Both the position numbers and the translations under genes were made by a program. The notes under the pieces were generated by a model, which did no database searches, was not told the DNA's origin, and saw nothing but the letters and a program-made list of their open reading frames with translations. This document shows positions 56,027-64,000 of a DNA stretch of 64,000 nucleotides, in pieces. Position 1 is the first letter of the stretch. Each line of letters starts with the position of its first letter. Location of the stretch: positions 310,001 to 374,000 of the forward strand of contig NZ_QJSD01000001.1 in assembly GCF_003313245.1 (NCBI RefSeq), given 5' to 3'. This stretch comes from Primorskyibacter marinus (GTDB taxonomy: Bacteria > Pseudomonadota > Alphaproteobacteria > Rhodobacterales > Rhodobacteraceae).

Positions 56027-57160
56027 TCAGCGAAACATCGGCGGTCGGGCATCGACCCAGGCACCGTCCGCTTTGGCAGAGACGACGGCGGCGTGCACGG
56101 CCGCCATGGATCTCAGCCCATCGGACGCACCGGGCAGTCCGTCACGCACCTCGCCCCGGATCGCATCGGCAAGATCGCAATAGATATTCGCCACCGCCAG
56201 CGGGAAGCCCTCGGGATGCGCAATCGACACGCGCGACAGCCGTTGCGCATCCTCGTGCAAGCCGCCCTCGCCCTTTTCGATGATCTGGGTACGCCCCCCG
56301 ACAGGTGTGTAGATCAGCTGGTTGGGCTGTTCGGAATGCCAGCGCAGCCCACCCGTCTCGCCAAAGACCTGAATATCGAACCCGTGCTGACGTCCGATGG
56401 CAACCGATGACGTCCAAAGCCGTCCGACCGTGCCGCGCCCCATACGGAAGTTGACCATCGCATCGTCTTCCAGTTCCCGGCTTGCAATGGTCGATGCGAA
56501 ATCGGCAGAGAGTTTTTCCACCGCGTCATCGCAGATGAAGCTGGCCATGTGCAGCGCATGGATGCCGCAATCGGCAAACTGGCCCGAGACACCCGCCATC
56601 GCCGGATCATAGCGCCAGCGCACCCGAGGGTTATCGGCATCCGTGGCGTCGCCGTGATGACCGTGGCTGAAGTTGGTCACAACCAGACGCACCTTGCCAA
56701 TCTCACCCGCTGCAACCATCGCGCGGGCCTGTCGCACCATCGGATAGGCCGAATAGCAGTAATTCACCGCGCAGATCTTGCCGGTGGCCTCGGCGATGCG
56801 GACGATCTCTTCGCCCTCGTCAACCTGCATTGTCATCGGCTTTTCGCACAGCACGTTGAACCCGGCCTCAAGAAACGCCTTTGTGATCTCGAAATGGGTC
56901 GAGTTGGGCGTCGCGACCGTGACCAGATCCACCCGATCATCACGGGCCCGTTCGCGCTCCAGCATTTCTGTCCAGTCCCCATAGGCACGATCGGAGGCCA
57001 CGCCCAACCGCCGAGCGTATTCCCTTCCGACATCGGCGCGGTGATCCAGCGCGCCGGCCGTGAACTCGAAAAAACCATCCGCCAGTGCGCCCAAGCGATG
57101 CGCCGGTCCGATCTGGCTGCCTTCACCGCCGCCGATCATGCCCCATTTCAACTTTGCCAT
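56027..57160 (-). CDS. Gfo/Idh/MocA-family oxidoreductase A
   Basis: A 377-residue NAD(P)-dependent sugar or cyclitol dehydrogenase. The N-terminal Rossmann part is WGMIGGGEGSQIGPAHR (about 6-22), the catalytic Lys lies in CEKPMTM (about 104), and the downstream part has DCGIHALHMASFI with the catalytic Asp/His. It is the last of three minus-strand genes. It may oxidise or reduce inositol isomers; the exact step is unknown. Confidence 0.86.
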   Translation of the reverse strand: MAKLKWGMIGGGEGSQIGPAHRLGALADGFFEFTAGALDHRADVGREYARRLGVASDRAYGDWTEMLERERARDDRVDLVTVATPNSTHFEITKAFLEAGFNVLCEKPMTMQVDEGEEIVRIAEATGKICAVNYCYSAYPMVRQARAMVAAGEIGKVRLVVTNFSHGHHGDATDADNPRVRWRYDPAMAGVSGQFADCGIHALHMASFICDDAVEKLSADFASTIASRELEDDAMVNFRMGRGTVGRLWTSSVAIGRQHGFDIQVFGETGGLRWHSEQPNQLIYTPVGGRTQIIEKGEGGLHEDAQRLSRVSIAHPEGFPLAVANIYCDLADAIRGEVRDGLPGASDGLRSMAAVHAAVVSAKADGAWVDARPPMFR

Positions 57161-57211
57161 GTCATTGCCTTTCCTTGCGCGTTGCCAGGGCCTTATGCCC
57201 CGGTGTTGCGC

Positions 57212-58102
57212 CTAAAACCCGATGGATTGCAGATATTCGCGATTGGCCCGCGCGTCTTCAAATGGCGTACCCGGCATGGACGGGTCGCAGTCCTGCTCGA
57301 CCGTACACCAGCCACTGAAACCGGCCTCCAGAAGACGCTGCCGAACAGCTGGGAAATCCACGTCTCCCTGACCCAGATTGCAGAAGATACCCTGTCCGCA
57401 AGCCGTATAGAAATCGGTCCGTCTGGCGACCACATCCGCCTTCACTACCGGATCTATATCCTTGAAATGCATGTAGGAAATACGATCCATATGGCGATCC
57501 ATGAAGGCCACCGGATCAAAGCCTGCATAAGAGTGATGCCCGGTATCAAAACAAATTTTCAAGAGGCTTTCGTCAACCTCGTCCAGCAGACGCTCCAACT
57601 CTGGCTCGAAATCCATGAACCCTGCGGCGTGGGCGTGGATGGCAACGGTCAGTCCAAACTCCTCGGTTCCAAGTTTCGCAATTGACGCGATGCGGTCGCG
57701 AAACGCCTCCCATTCGTCCGCGTCCATCTGTTCCGCCTCATCCGCGCGCCCCGCCGTGGGCGCACGGCGCGGCGAGATGCTGTCGATCAGTACCAGATGC
57801 TCTGCCCCATGTGCGACCAGCGCCTTGCAGGTACGCTGGCTGGCATCCTGCACTGCGTCCCATTTCGCCGGATCATGAAACGGCTGAAAGACAACGCCGC
57901 CGATGATTTCCAGATCACGCGCGGCCAATGCGGGCGCAAGGATCGCGGGGTTCTCGGGCATGTAACCGATGGGGCCAAGCTCTATCCCCCGATAGCCCGC
58001 CCCCGCGCATTGATCCAAGACCGACTGCCAGTTGGGATAAGACGGATCGCTGGGAAATTCGATACCCCAGGAACAGGGCGCATTGCCGATACGAATGGTC
58101 AT
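57212..58102 (-). CDS. IolE/IolH-like sugar-phosphate isomerase/dehydratase (TIM barrel)
   Basis: A 296-residue AP_endonuc_2-type TIM barrel starting MTIRIGNAPCSWGIEFP, close to IolE/IolH proteins of inositol clusters. Metal ligands are expected in FDTGHHSYAG, MHFKDID and VEQDCD. IolE dehydrates 2-keto-myo-inositol; IolH has a less defined isomerase role. Sequence alone does not separate these. It is between the two Gfo/Idh genes, 51 and 21 bp from its neighbours, so the three form one operon. Confidence 0.82.
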   Translation of the reverse strand: MTIRIGNAPCSWGIEFPSDPSYPNWQSVLDQCAGAGYRGIELGPIGYMPENPAILAPALAARDLEIIGGVVFQPFHDPAKWDAVQDASQRTCKALVAHGAEHLVLIDSISPRRAPTAGRADEAEQMDADEWEAFRDRIASIAKLGTEEFGLTVAIHAHAAGFMDFEPELERLLDEVDESLLKICFDTGHHSYAGFDPVAFMDRHMDRISYMHFKDIDPVVKADVVARRTDFYTACGQGIFCNLGQGDVDFPAVRQRLLEAGFSGWCTVEQDCDPSMPGTPFEDARANREYLQSIGF

Positions 58103-58123
58103 GTGATGAAGCTCTTTACAGAT

Positions 58124-59227
58124 TCAGAACGCCGAGACGTCCTGCCAGGTTTTCAAGTCTGACGACGCAAACGCCGTGGCGATGATACGATTGACCTCCA
58201 TCCCGTCACGAAAGGTCGGCCAGATCGCCTTGCCGGTGTCGATGGCGGTCAGGAAATCCTTGGCCTCGATGATGATCTGATCCTGATACCCGGTGCCATG
58301 TCCCGGCCCCTGACAGAAGGGTTCATAATCCGGATGCTCCGGTCCGGTCAGGATCTTGGTGAAGCCGCGCGTTGCCTCCGGCCCCTCCATCCGGTAAAGC
58401 CAAAGGGCGTTCTGATCCTCCTGATCGAAGCGGATCGCGCCTTTCGTGCCGGTGATCTCATAGGCGTAGCCCATCTTGCGCCCGGTCGAGACGCGGCTGA
58501 AATACATCTGCCCCATGGCTCCGTTTTCAAACCGGCACATCATCTGACCGTGATCGTCATTTGTCACGCGTCCGCCGGGGCGTTCGGCATGTACGGTCTC
58601 GACCTCTGCGATCAGTCGCGTGATTGGCCCGACAAGCGCCAGCGCACCATTGATCATATGCGGAGCAAGATCACCCATCGTCCCGTTCGATATGCCCTGT
58701 GCGCGCCATGTCGCCGGGATCTGCGGATCGGCGTAGAAATCCTCGGTATGTTCGCCCCGGAACCAGGTGATGTCTCCGATGGCACCTTCGGCGATCAACT
58801 GGCGCGCAAATTGGCTGGCGGGGGTGCGGATATAGTTGAACCCCACCATATTGACCGCGCCACTGGCATCTGCCGCGGCCACCATCGCGCGGCTGTCTTC
58901 CAGCGTCGCGCCAAGTGGCTTTTCGCAAAACACCGGCTTGCCCAGTTCGAACGCCGCCTCAGCCGCAGCGCGATGTGTCTCTTGCGGCGAGGCGATGACG
59001 ATGGCCTCGACCTTCGGATCGGCGACCAATACCCGCCAGTCGGCCGTCGCCCGTGCAAACCCATAAGCTTGCCTGTAGCGTTCGGCGCTCTGTTCACTGG
59101 TGGCGCAAACCATCTCAAGCCGCGGGCGCAGGGAAGTTGCGAAAACCGCCCCGACGCAGGACATCGCCACCGCATGTGCCTTGCCCATGTAGCCACCGCC
59201 GATAATCCCTATCCCGATGTCCCGCAT
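58124..59227 (-). CDS. Gfo/Idh/MocA-family oxidoreductase B (IolG-like)
   Basis: A 367-residue NAD(P)-dependent dehydrogenase with Rossmann loop GIIGGGYMGKAHA (about 6-18), catalytic Lys in CEKPLGATLEDS (about 105) and a downstream GDLAPHMINGALALVG. It is the first gene of the minus-strand operon, a plausible inositol 2-dehydrogenase. The start at 59227 has GGGAGGG upstream; the frame to 59446 would overlap the divergent kinase gene. The operator palindrome lies 23 bp upstream of the start. Confidence 0.87.
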   Translation of the reverse strand: MRDIGIGIIGGGYMGKAHAVAMSCVGAVFATSLRPRLEMVCATSEQSAERYRQAYGFARATADWRVLVADPKVEAIVIASPQETHRAAAEAAFELGKPVFCEKPLGATLEDSRAMVAAADASGAVNMVGFNYIRTPASQFARQLIAEGAIGDITWFRGEHTEDFYADPQIPATWRAQGISNGTMGDLAPHMINGALALVGPITRLIAEVETVHAERPGGRVTNDDHGQMMCRFENGAMGQMYFSRVSTGRKMGYAYEITGTKGAIRFDQEDQNALWLYRMEGPEATRGFTKILTGPEHPDYEPFCQGPGHGTGYQDQIIIEAKDFLTAIDTGKAIWPTFRDGMEVNRIIATAFASSDLKTWQDVSAF

Positions 59228-59249
59228 CCGACCCTCCCACGGCTTTCCA

Positions 59250-59267
59250 TTTGCAACCGGTTGCAAA
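59250..59267. promoter_or_regulatory. 18-bp perfect palindrome in the divergent inositol-cluster promoter
   Basis: TTTGCAACCGGTTGCAAA is perfectly symmetric with a central CG, as in LacI-family operators. Its core TGCAAC-cg-GTTGCA matches the site upstream of lacI at 54919-54932. It lies between the starts of the divergent operons (59227 and 59359), so one dimer could control both. A weaker GCAATCGGTTTGC-like element is at 59301-59313. Confidence 0.88.
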
Positions 59268-59358
59268 AACGGTATCGTGGGATTCGACACGCTGCAAGCG
59301 GCAATCGGTTTGCTGCACGATTTTCCGAACCGTGCCACCCAAGGATGAAGGACGAAAG

Positions 59359-60339
59359 ATGGCTGATCTTGAGCGCATCGGCGGTAACAGCTTTGTCGTG
59401 CTTGGCCGCGCCGGGATGGATCTGTATGCCGACCCGCCCGGCGCAAAGGTCGAAGACGCGGCGCAATTCACCACGGCGCTTGGCGGATCTTCGGCCAATA
59501 TAAGTGCGGCCATTACGCGGCATGGCGGACAGGCGGCGCTGGTCACTTGCGTGTCCGATGACGCGATTGGCCGTTTCGCGCTGAACCAGCTTGATCGCTA
59601 CGGGATCGACCGCCGCCATGTCCGGCCTGTGGGCGGCGAGGCCCGCAATTCACTCGCCGTCGTGGAAACCCGGCTGGAGGACACGCAATCGGTGATCTAT
59701 CGCAACGGTGCCGCGGATTTCGCGATGACCGCAAAAGATGTCGCTGCCGTTGACTACGCGCAATTCTCCGCGCTTATGACCACCGGCACCGTCTTTGCGG
59801 CAGAGCCTTCGCGCAGTGCAACCTTCCACGCCTTCGATCTTGCCGGTGCCGCCGGTCTGCCGCTGATCTTCGATGTGGATTACCGTCCCTATTCCTGGCC
59901 CACGGCCAAGATCGCCTCTGAAACATATTCTCGTGCCGCGGCAATGTGCGACATCATCATCGGCAATGATGTGGAATTTGGCTTCATGGCCGGGGATTAC
60001 CACAAGGGGTTGGACAAGGCGCGCGAACTTGCAGCCACGACCGCGCAGATCGTCATCTACAAGATGGGCGAAGAAGGCGCGATCACCATCACCCCCGACG
60101 ATGAATTCCGAACCGGAATCTATCCGGTTCAGGCGCTCAAACCCACCGGGGCCGGTGACAGTTTCATGGGCGGGTTCATTGCCGCGCTTGCCGCCGGCCT
60201 GCCGCTGCGCGACGCGGTGCTGCGCGGCTCTGCCTGCGCCGCCATCGTGGTTGGCCGCGTCGGCTGCGCGCCCGCCATGCCCACCCCGACCGAGCTGGAG
60301 GCGTTCCTGTCCGCGCATCCCGGCCCGACAACGCCCTGA
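59359..60339 (+). CDS. iolC: 5-dehydro-2-deoxygluconokinase (IolC), PfkB family
   Basis: A 326-residue sugar kinase that would phosphorylate 5-dehydro-2-deoxygluconate. It has the PfkB N-terminal GGSSANISAAITRHGG (about 42-57), and the C-terminal signature KPTGAGDSFMGGFIAAL with the catalytic Asp. DVDYRPYSW (about 173) is characteristic of IolC. There is no C-terminal DUF2090 extension, which many proteobacterial IolC proteins carry. The start at 59359 has GAAGGACGAA upstream. It heads the plus-strand operon. Confidence 0.9.
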   Translation: MADLERIGGNSFVVLGRAGMDLYADPPGAKVEDAAQFTTALGGSSANISAAITRHGGQAALVTCVSDDAIGRFALNQLDRYGIDRRHVRPVGGEARNSLAVVETRLEDTQSVIYRNGAADFAMTAKDVAAVDYAQFSALMTTGTVFAAEPSRSATFHAFDLAGAAGLPLIFDVDYRPYSWPTAKIASETYSRAAAMCDIIIGNDVEFGFMAGDYHKGLDKARELAATTAQIVIYKMGEEGAITITPDDEFRTGIYPVQALKPTGAGDSFMGGFIAALAAGLPLRDAVLRGSACAAIVVGRVGCAPAMPTPTELEAFLSAHPGPTTP

Positions 60340-60353
60340 ATAGGATCGCAGAT

Positions 60354-61196
60354 ATGCATATCGCCCCCCATGACAACCGGAATGCGCCCATCGTCGATGT
60401 GGACAACGCGCTGGTCCCGCTGAACTATTTCAATATCGTCAAGTTGAAGAAGGGCGAGGCTTTTGAATATCAGGTGCCGGGGTACGAGACCTGCATCGTG
60501 CCAGCGACCGGCACCGTGGATGTGGATGTGGAAGGCGTCAAATTCGCCAGCCTTGGCAGACGTGGAGTGGACGTCTGGGACGGCGAGCCCGAGGGTGTCT
60601 ATGTGCCGTCCGGTGCCAAGGTGACGTTCAACTGCACTTCGGACGAAACCGAAGTTTTCGTCGCGGGTGCCAAATACGACAAGGTGCTGGACCCGTTCGA
60701 TGTGCGCGGCGATGGCATCGACCTTGTGCAATACGGATCCGACGACACCAAGACGCATCGCAAGATCAAACACATCCTTGGCGCGAACCAGCATGACAAG
60801 GTGGGCCGCCTTCTGGTCAGCGAACTTTATACCGTGGGTCAGGGCGGCTGGTCAGGGTTTCCCAGCCACAAGCATGACACCGACCGACTGCCGACCGAGT
60901 CTCGACATGACGAGACCTACAATTTCCGGTTCCGGCCCAATTACGGGTCCGGCGTGCAGATGCTTCAGCGCGCGGACAACACACCTGGCGATGCGTATCA
61001 CATCATGGACGGATCGACGATCTGCATCGACAAGGGCTATCACCCTTGCGCGGTTCTGCCGGGATACGAGATGTATTATTTCACCATCCTGGGCGGGCTG
61101 AGCCAACGGTCACTGGTGCAGTATTTCCAGCCGACCCATGCGGCACAGCTGGAAACCATTCCCGGCATCAAGGACATGATCGCGAAATTCAAATGA
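60354..61196 (+). CDS. iolB: 5-deoxy-glucuronate isomerase
   Basis: IolB converts 5-deoxy-D-glucuronate to 5-dehydro-2-deoxygluconate. The 280-residue bicupin has the metal-site segment GGWSGFPSHKHDTD (about 165) and RHDETYNFRF, and a second histidine region near the C-terminus. It is 14 bp after iolC and overlaps the aldolase start by 4 bp. As IolB is known only from inositol catabolism, it is the strongest clue to the pathway. Confidence 0.94.
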   Translation: MHIAPHDNRNAPIVDVDNALVPLNYFNIVKLKKGEAFEYQVPGYETCIVPATGTVDVDVEGVKFASLGRRGVDVWDGEPEGVYVPSGAKVTFNCTSDETEVFVAGAKYDKVLDPFDVRGDGIDLVQYGSDDTKTHRKIKHILGANQHDKVGRLLVSELYTVGQGGWSGFPSHKHDTDRLPTESRHDETYNFRFRPNYGSGVQMLQRADNTPGDAYHIMDGSTICIDKGYHPCAVLPGYEMYYFTILGGLSQRSLVQYFQPTHAAQLETIPGIKDMIAKFK

Positions 61197-62032
61197 CACT
61201 CGTGACGCTCGCCGATGTCCTTCAGCCCGCTCTGAAAGGTGGCTATGCCGTGGCCGGGCTGGTGACATTGGGGTGGGAAGATATGCGCGCTTTCGTGGCG
61301 GCCGCCGAGGCCGAAGGCGTGCCCGTCATTCTGCAAGCCGGTCCGGGCTGCCGCGATCATACGCCCCTGCCCGTTCTGGCCGCGATGTTCAGGCAACTGG
61401 CCGAAAATACGTCGGTTCCGGTCGTCGCGCATCTCGATCACGGGTATACGTTCGAGGAATGCAGACAGGCGCTGGATTGCGGATTTACCTCTGTCATGTT
61501 CGACGGGTCGCGCAAGCCACTTCAGCAGAATATCGACGAGACCGCCGCGATTGCACAGATGGCCCATGCGGCGGGAATGTCCTGCGAGGGCGAGATCGGA
61601 TTTGTCGGCTATGCAGGTGGCGAAAGCTCTGCCGGTACGGACCCAGAAGAGGCGGCGCGCTTTGCCCGAGAAACCGCTGTGGACGCGATGGCAATCTCGG
61701 TCGGCAATCTGCATCTGCAACAGAACAGATCTGGTGCCGGGCTGGATGAGGCGCGCATCCGCGCGATCGAGGCTGTTACACAGGTGCCGTTGGTGATCCA
61801 TGGCGGCTCTGGCGTGCCAATGGCGCAACGGCAGGCGCTGGCGCACGGATCAGCGATCTGCAAATTCAACATCGGTACGGAGTTGCGCATGGCCTTTGGC
61901 GACGCCTTGCGGTCGGCCGTGAACGCGGACCCGTCCCGGTTTGACAGAAATGAGATACTGGCGGAGACCCACACCCCCATGGTTGCGGCCACCCGACAGG
62001 TGCTGCGTATGTTGAAACCAAAGTCTTCATAA
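61193..62032 (+). CDS. Class II aldolase (IolJ/GatY-type)
   Basis: A 279-residue zinc aldolase that would split 2-deoxy-5-keto-gluconate 6-phosphate to DHAP and malonate semialdehyde. Zinc ligands and active-site parts are HLDHGYTFEE (about 82), CEGEIGFVG (about 131), SVGNLHL with zinc His (about 174), and IHGGSGVPM (about 203). The start at 61193 overlaps the iolB stop (ATGA). Its place after IolC and IolB supports an IolJ role over fructose-bisphosphate aldolase. Confidence 0.88.
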   Translation: MTLVTLADVLQPALKGGYAVAGLVTLGWEDMRAFVAAAEAEGVPVILQAGPGCRDHTPLPVLAAMFRQLAENTSVPVVAHLDHGYTFEECRQALDCGFTSVMFDGSRKPLQQNIDETAAIAQMAHAAGMSCEGEIGFVGYAGGESSAGTDPEEAARFARETAVDAMAISVGNLHLQQNRSGAGLDEARIRAIEAVTQVPLVIHGGSGVPMAQRQALAHGSAICKFNIGTELRMAFGDALRSAVNADPSRFDRNEILAETHTPMVAATRQVLRMLKPKSS

Positions 62033-62212
62033 CCATTCGTCGCGATGATGCACCCAGTGCCCAACGCGCATTTGCATCCGCGATCAACGCTGTTTTGTCG
62101 ATGTACGATGATCTACAATCTGGTCAATACAGTTTAGAAACAGGTCAGCGGGGCGCGCGCGCATCCTCCGCCACAGATTGAATATTTTCTCTACTTTTGC
62201 AACGGAACCGAT

Positions 62213-63001
62213 ATGGACCGACTGACAGGAAAGATCTGCATCGTCACCGGCAGTGGCCGCGGCATTGGCGCGGCCATCGCGCGCGCCTTTGCAACAGAGG
62301 GCGCAAAGGTGGTTGTCACCGACAGACATGCCGAAAGCGCCAAAGCCGTCGCCTCTGAACTGGACTGCGACTTCCTGCGGCTCGACGTGTCGTCAGAGGC
62401 CGATTGGAACATGTTGCAAACGTCGTTTCCGCATTGCGATGTGCTGGTCAATAACGCAGGCGTCACCGGGTTCGAGGATGCAATGCGCCCGCATGACCCA
62501 GAAAACGCCACACTTGAAGACTGGCGCGCCGTCCATGCGGTGAATCTGGACGGCACATTTCTGGGTTGCCGCTACGCGATCGGGGCGATGCGCGACAAGG
62601 GCGCAGGATCGATCGTCAATATCTCGTCCCGGTCTGGTCTGGTGGGGATTCCGGCGGCGGCGGCCTATGCCTCTTCCAAGGCGGCGGTGCGCAATCATAC
62701 GAAATCCGTGGCGCTGTACTGCGCCGAACAGGGGCTGAACATCCGCTGCAACTCGATCCATCCTGCGGCTGTCCTGACCCCGATGTGGGAGCCGATGCTG
62801 GGTGACGGCCCGGACCGCAAAGCGCGCATGGCCGCCTTTGTCGCCGACACGCCACTGCGCCGTTTCGGCGATCCGGCGGAGGTGGCTGCACTCGCGGTCC
62901 TGCTTGCATCTGACGAGGCTGCCTATATGACAGGTGCCGAATTGAACATCGACGGCGGCCTGCTGGCAGGCAGTGCGGCAACCCCCAACGCCAGCGGCTG
63001 A
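62213..63001 (+). CDS. Short-chain dehydrogenase/reductase
   Basis: A 262-residue classical SDR with [12 protein letters not shown] (about 13-24), NNAG near 82, catalytic Ser in NISSRSG and YASSK (about 151-155). The C-terminal IDGGLLAGS completes the fold. It lies 180 bp after the aldolase on the same strand and may oxidise a cyclitol or sugar of the pathway; this is not certain. A TTTGCAAC half-site of the cluster operator lies at 62196-62203. Confidence 0.87.
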   Translation: MDRLTGKICIVTGSGRGIGAAIARAFATEGAKVVVTDRHAESAKAVASELDCDFLRLDVSSEADWNMLQTSFPHCDVLVNNAGVTGFEDAMRPHDPENATLEDWRAVHAVNLDGTFLGCRYAIGAMRDKGAGSIVNISSRSGLVGIPAAAAYASSKAAVRNHTKSVALYCAEQGLNIRCNSIHPAAVLTPMWEPMLGDGPDRKARMAAFVADTPLRRFGDPAEVAALAVLLASDEAAYMTGAELNIDGGLLAGSAATPNASG

Positions 63002-63112
63002 GACGTCGGTTTGGCACCCCGCTTGCGCAGGCGGTCGCAAGGCAACACTGCCTGCAACACATGCGGGCCAGTCCAGGTCAAAAGCGATCAGGCTTTCGAA
63101 AGACCTGCCCCG

Positions 63113-63619
63113 CTATCGGCGGCTGGTCTGAATTTTGCGAGCAGATTTCACCCGGATCTCGCGAATGTCGCGCAGTTCCTGATCGGTCAGGTAAACAGCG
63201 ACAGTGACTGTCCGGGGCCAATCGCTTTGAGTGGTGGGATTTGCAGGCTGGTAGGCGCGCATATCATAGGTCAGCGTATCTGCGTCCGTCTCATCGTCAT
63301 TCTTGACCAGCTTCGCCTCGAACGGCCCCAACCGATCGGACACGCCCGTGGCCCGGATCACGGCACCGCCGGGACGCCGTTCAATCAACAGTTCCGAGAC
63401 CTCGCCGATCAGTTGACCGGAATAGGCCGCCGCCTCCGGCCGAAAGATAGAGGCGCGCCGGCGCGGGATCAGCGGATTGACCGCACCGGTGCCATCCGTG
63501 ACCACCGTGGCTTGACTGCGCCCGAACCAATTGAACGGGTTGAGACGAGACTCGCGGATCGTGCCGCAGCTTGCCAGAACCAAAGCCGAAACCACCAGAG
63601 CCGAAAGTGCCTTTTGCAT
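63113..63619 (-). CDS. Conserved lipoprotein of unknown function
   Basis: A 168-residue protein with a lipoprotein signal peptide and lipobox LASC at about residue 18. The mature part contains RLNPFNWFGRSQ and a beta-rich C-terminal domain (LTYDMRAYQP, TVTVAVYLTDQEL). I know no function. It is divergent from sufE, with 133 bp between the starts. Confidence 0.78.
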   Translation of the reverse strand: MQKALSALVVSALVLASCGTIRESRLNPFNWFGRSQATVVTDGTGAVNPLIPRRRASIFRPEAAAYSGQLIGEVSELLIERRPGGAVIRATGVSDRLGPFEAKLVKNDDETDADTLTYDMRAYQPANPTTQSDWPRTVTVAVYLTDQELRDIREIRVKSARKIQTSRR

Positions 63620-63752
63620 GCGCTGCCTGCCTTTGTTACCGTCCTCAACCCGGTTACCGCATTGCGCAGCGCTTGAAAAGCGTGAAGGCGGGCTGGACCT
63701 TTGGCTATGCGCGACTTAGGTCACAAACAGACAGGCAAAAAGGGTGTCCGCC

Positions 63753-64000
63753 ATGGCGCAAACCGCATTTGAGGATATCGCCGAAGACTTCGAGTTTCTC
63801 GACGATTGGGAAGATCGCTATCGCATGGTGATCGAACTTGGCCGCGATATGGATCCGCTGGCCGAGGAACTGAAAGTCCCCGCCACGAAAGTCGAGGGTT
63901 GTGCCAGCCAAGTCTGGCTGTTCCCGAACTGGCAGGAAAAGGCCTTTCATTTTGACGGCGACAGCGACGCGATGATTGTGCGTGGCCTGATCGCGGTATT
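63753..64000 (+). CDS. sufE: SufE cysteine-desulfuration protein, partial (3' end outside window)
   Basis: The open frame from ATG at 63753 gives 82 residues before the window ends. SufE accepts sulfur from a SufS-type desulfurase for Fe-S cluster assembly. The first half of the family is seen: FEDIAEDFEFLDDWEDRY at the N-terminus and the sulfur-accepting Cys in VEGCASQVWL at about residue 50. GGTGTCC upstream provides only a weak ribosome-binding site. Confidence 0.93.
   Translation, partial: MAQTAFEDIAEDFEFLDDWEDRYRMVIELGRDMDPLAEELKVPATKVEGCASQVWLFPNWQEKAFHFDGDSDAMIVRGLIAV

Overview
The window looks like chromosomal DNA of an alphaproteobacterium of the Rhodobacteraceae (roseobacter/Rhodobacter group). 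This rests on high GC, on HemA (5-aminolevulinate synthase) rather than the C5 pathway, on a DksA with a degenerate zinc finger, on Entner-Doudoroff genes, on the erpA-dgt-argS neighbourhood, and on many small families typical of this group (DUF2852, DUF2927, DUF2189, RSP_2648-type PIN protein). I found no rRNA or tRNA gene, no CRISPR array, no transposase or integrase and no phage genes. Most of the window is ordinary housekeeping sequence; the accessory character is concentrated in 5.9-9.0 kb and 52-63 kb.

Layout. 0-5.6 kb: minus-strand SPOR-type protein (partial), argS, a CPA-type antiporter and dgt, divergent from erpA. 5.9-9.0 kb: a three-gene minus-strand operon encoding an acidic protein built of about ten 20-residue FTSGSAP repeats behind a 25-residue leader, an unrecognised helical protein and an EamA-type exporter; this is the best candidate for an undescribed system. 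9-21 kb: xthA, an FAD monooxygenase, dksA, a MoxR ATPase, an AEC permease, a coupled GNAT/DUF2927/small membrane protein/VWA operon, osmC, an M48 peptidase, a PIN protein with an RlmI-like methyltransferase, and two small exported proteins. 21-30.5 kb: edd and eda behind a LacI-type palindrome, glnE, a YbaK-type deacylase, DUF2852, RDD and Bpt. 31-34.5 kb: a promoter, a 15-residue leader peptide rich in Leu/Val/Ile codons and an intrinsic terminator in front of ilvBH, a textbook transcription-attenuation layout.

35-50 kb: an HTH regulator, prfB, PBP1a, an AMIN/amidase, an aminotransferase, an operon of a BepA-like protease with two DsbA-like proteins, ispG, a RodZ-like protein, and hemA with a perfect FNR box upstream. 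50-54.6 kb: an SMR-like protein, an M20 peptidase, a glycosyltransferase, a sulfotransferase-like protein and a LysE exporter. 55-63 kb: a LacI regulator and two divergent operons for inositol-type catabolism (two Gfo/Idh dehydrogenases, an IolE/IolH-like TIM barrel, IolC, IolB, an IolJ-type aldolase, then an SDR). An 18-bp perfect palindrome in the divergent promoter shares its TGCAAC..GTTGCA core with a site upstream of lacI. IolD, IolA and a transporter are not in the window. The window ends inside sufE.

How the genes fit together: the inositol cluster would deliver DHAP and malonate semialdehyde to central metabolism next to the Entner-Doudoroff genes; the 43-46 kb operon looks devoted to envelope protein folding; 38-42 kb to cell-wall synthesis and cleavage. 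A 54-nt intergenic repeat containing a GC hairpin occurs almost identically at 18.3 kb and 46.2 kb in opposite orientation, with a decayed copy at 36.8 kb.
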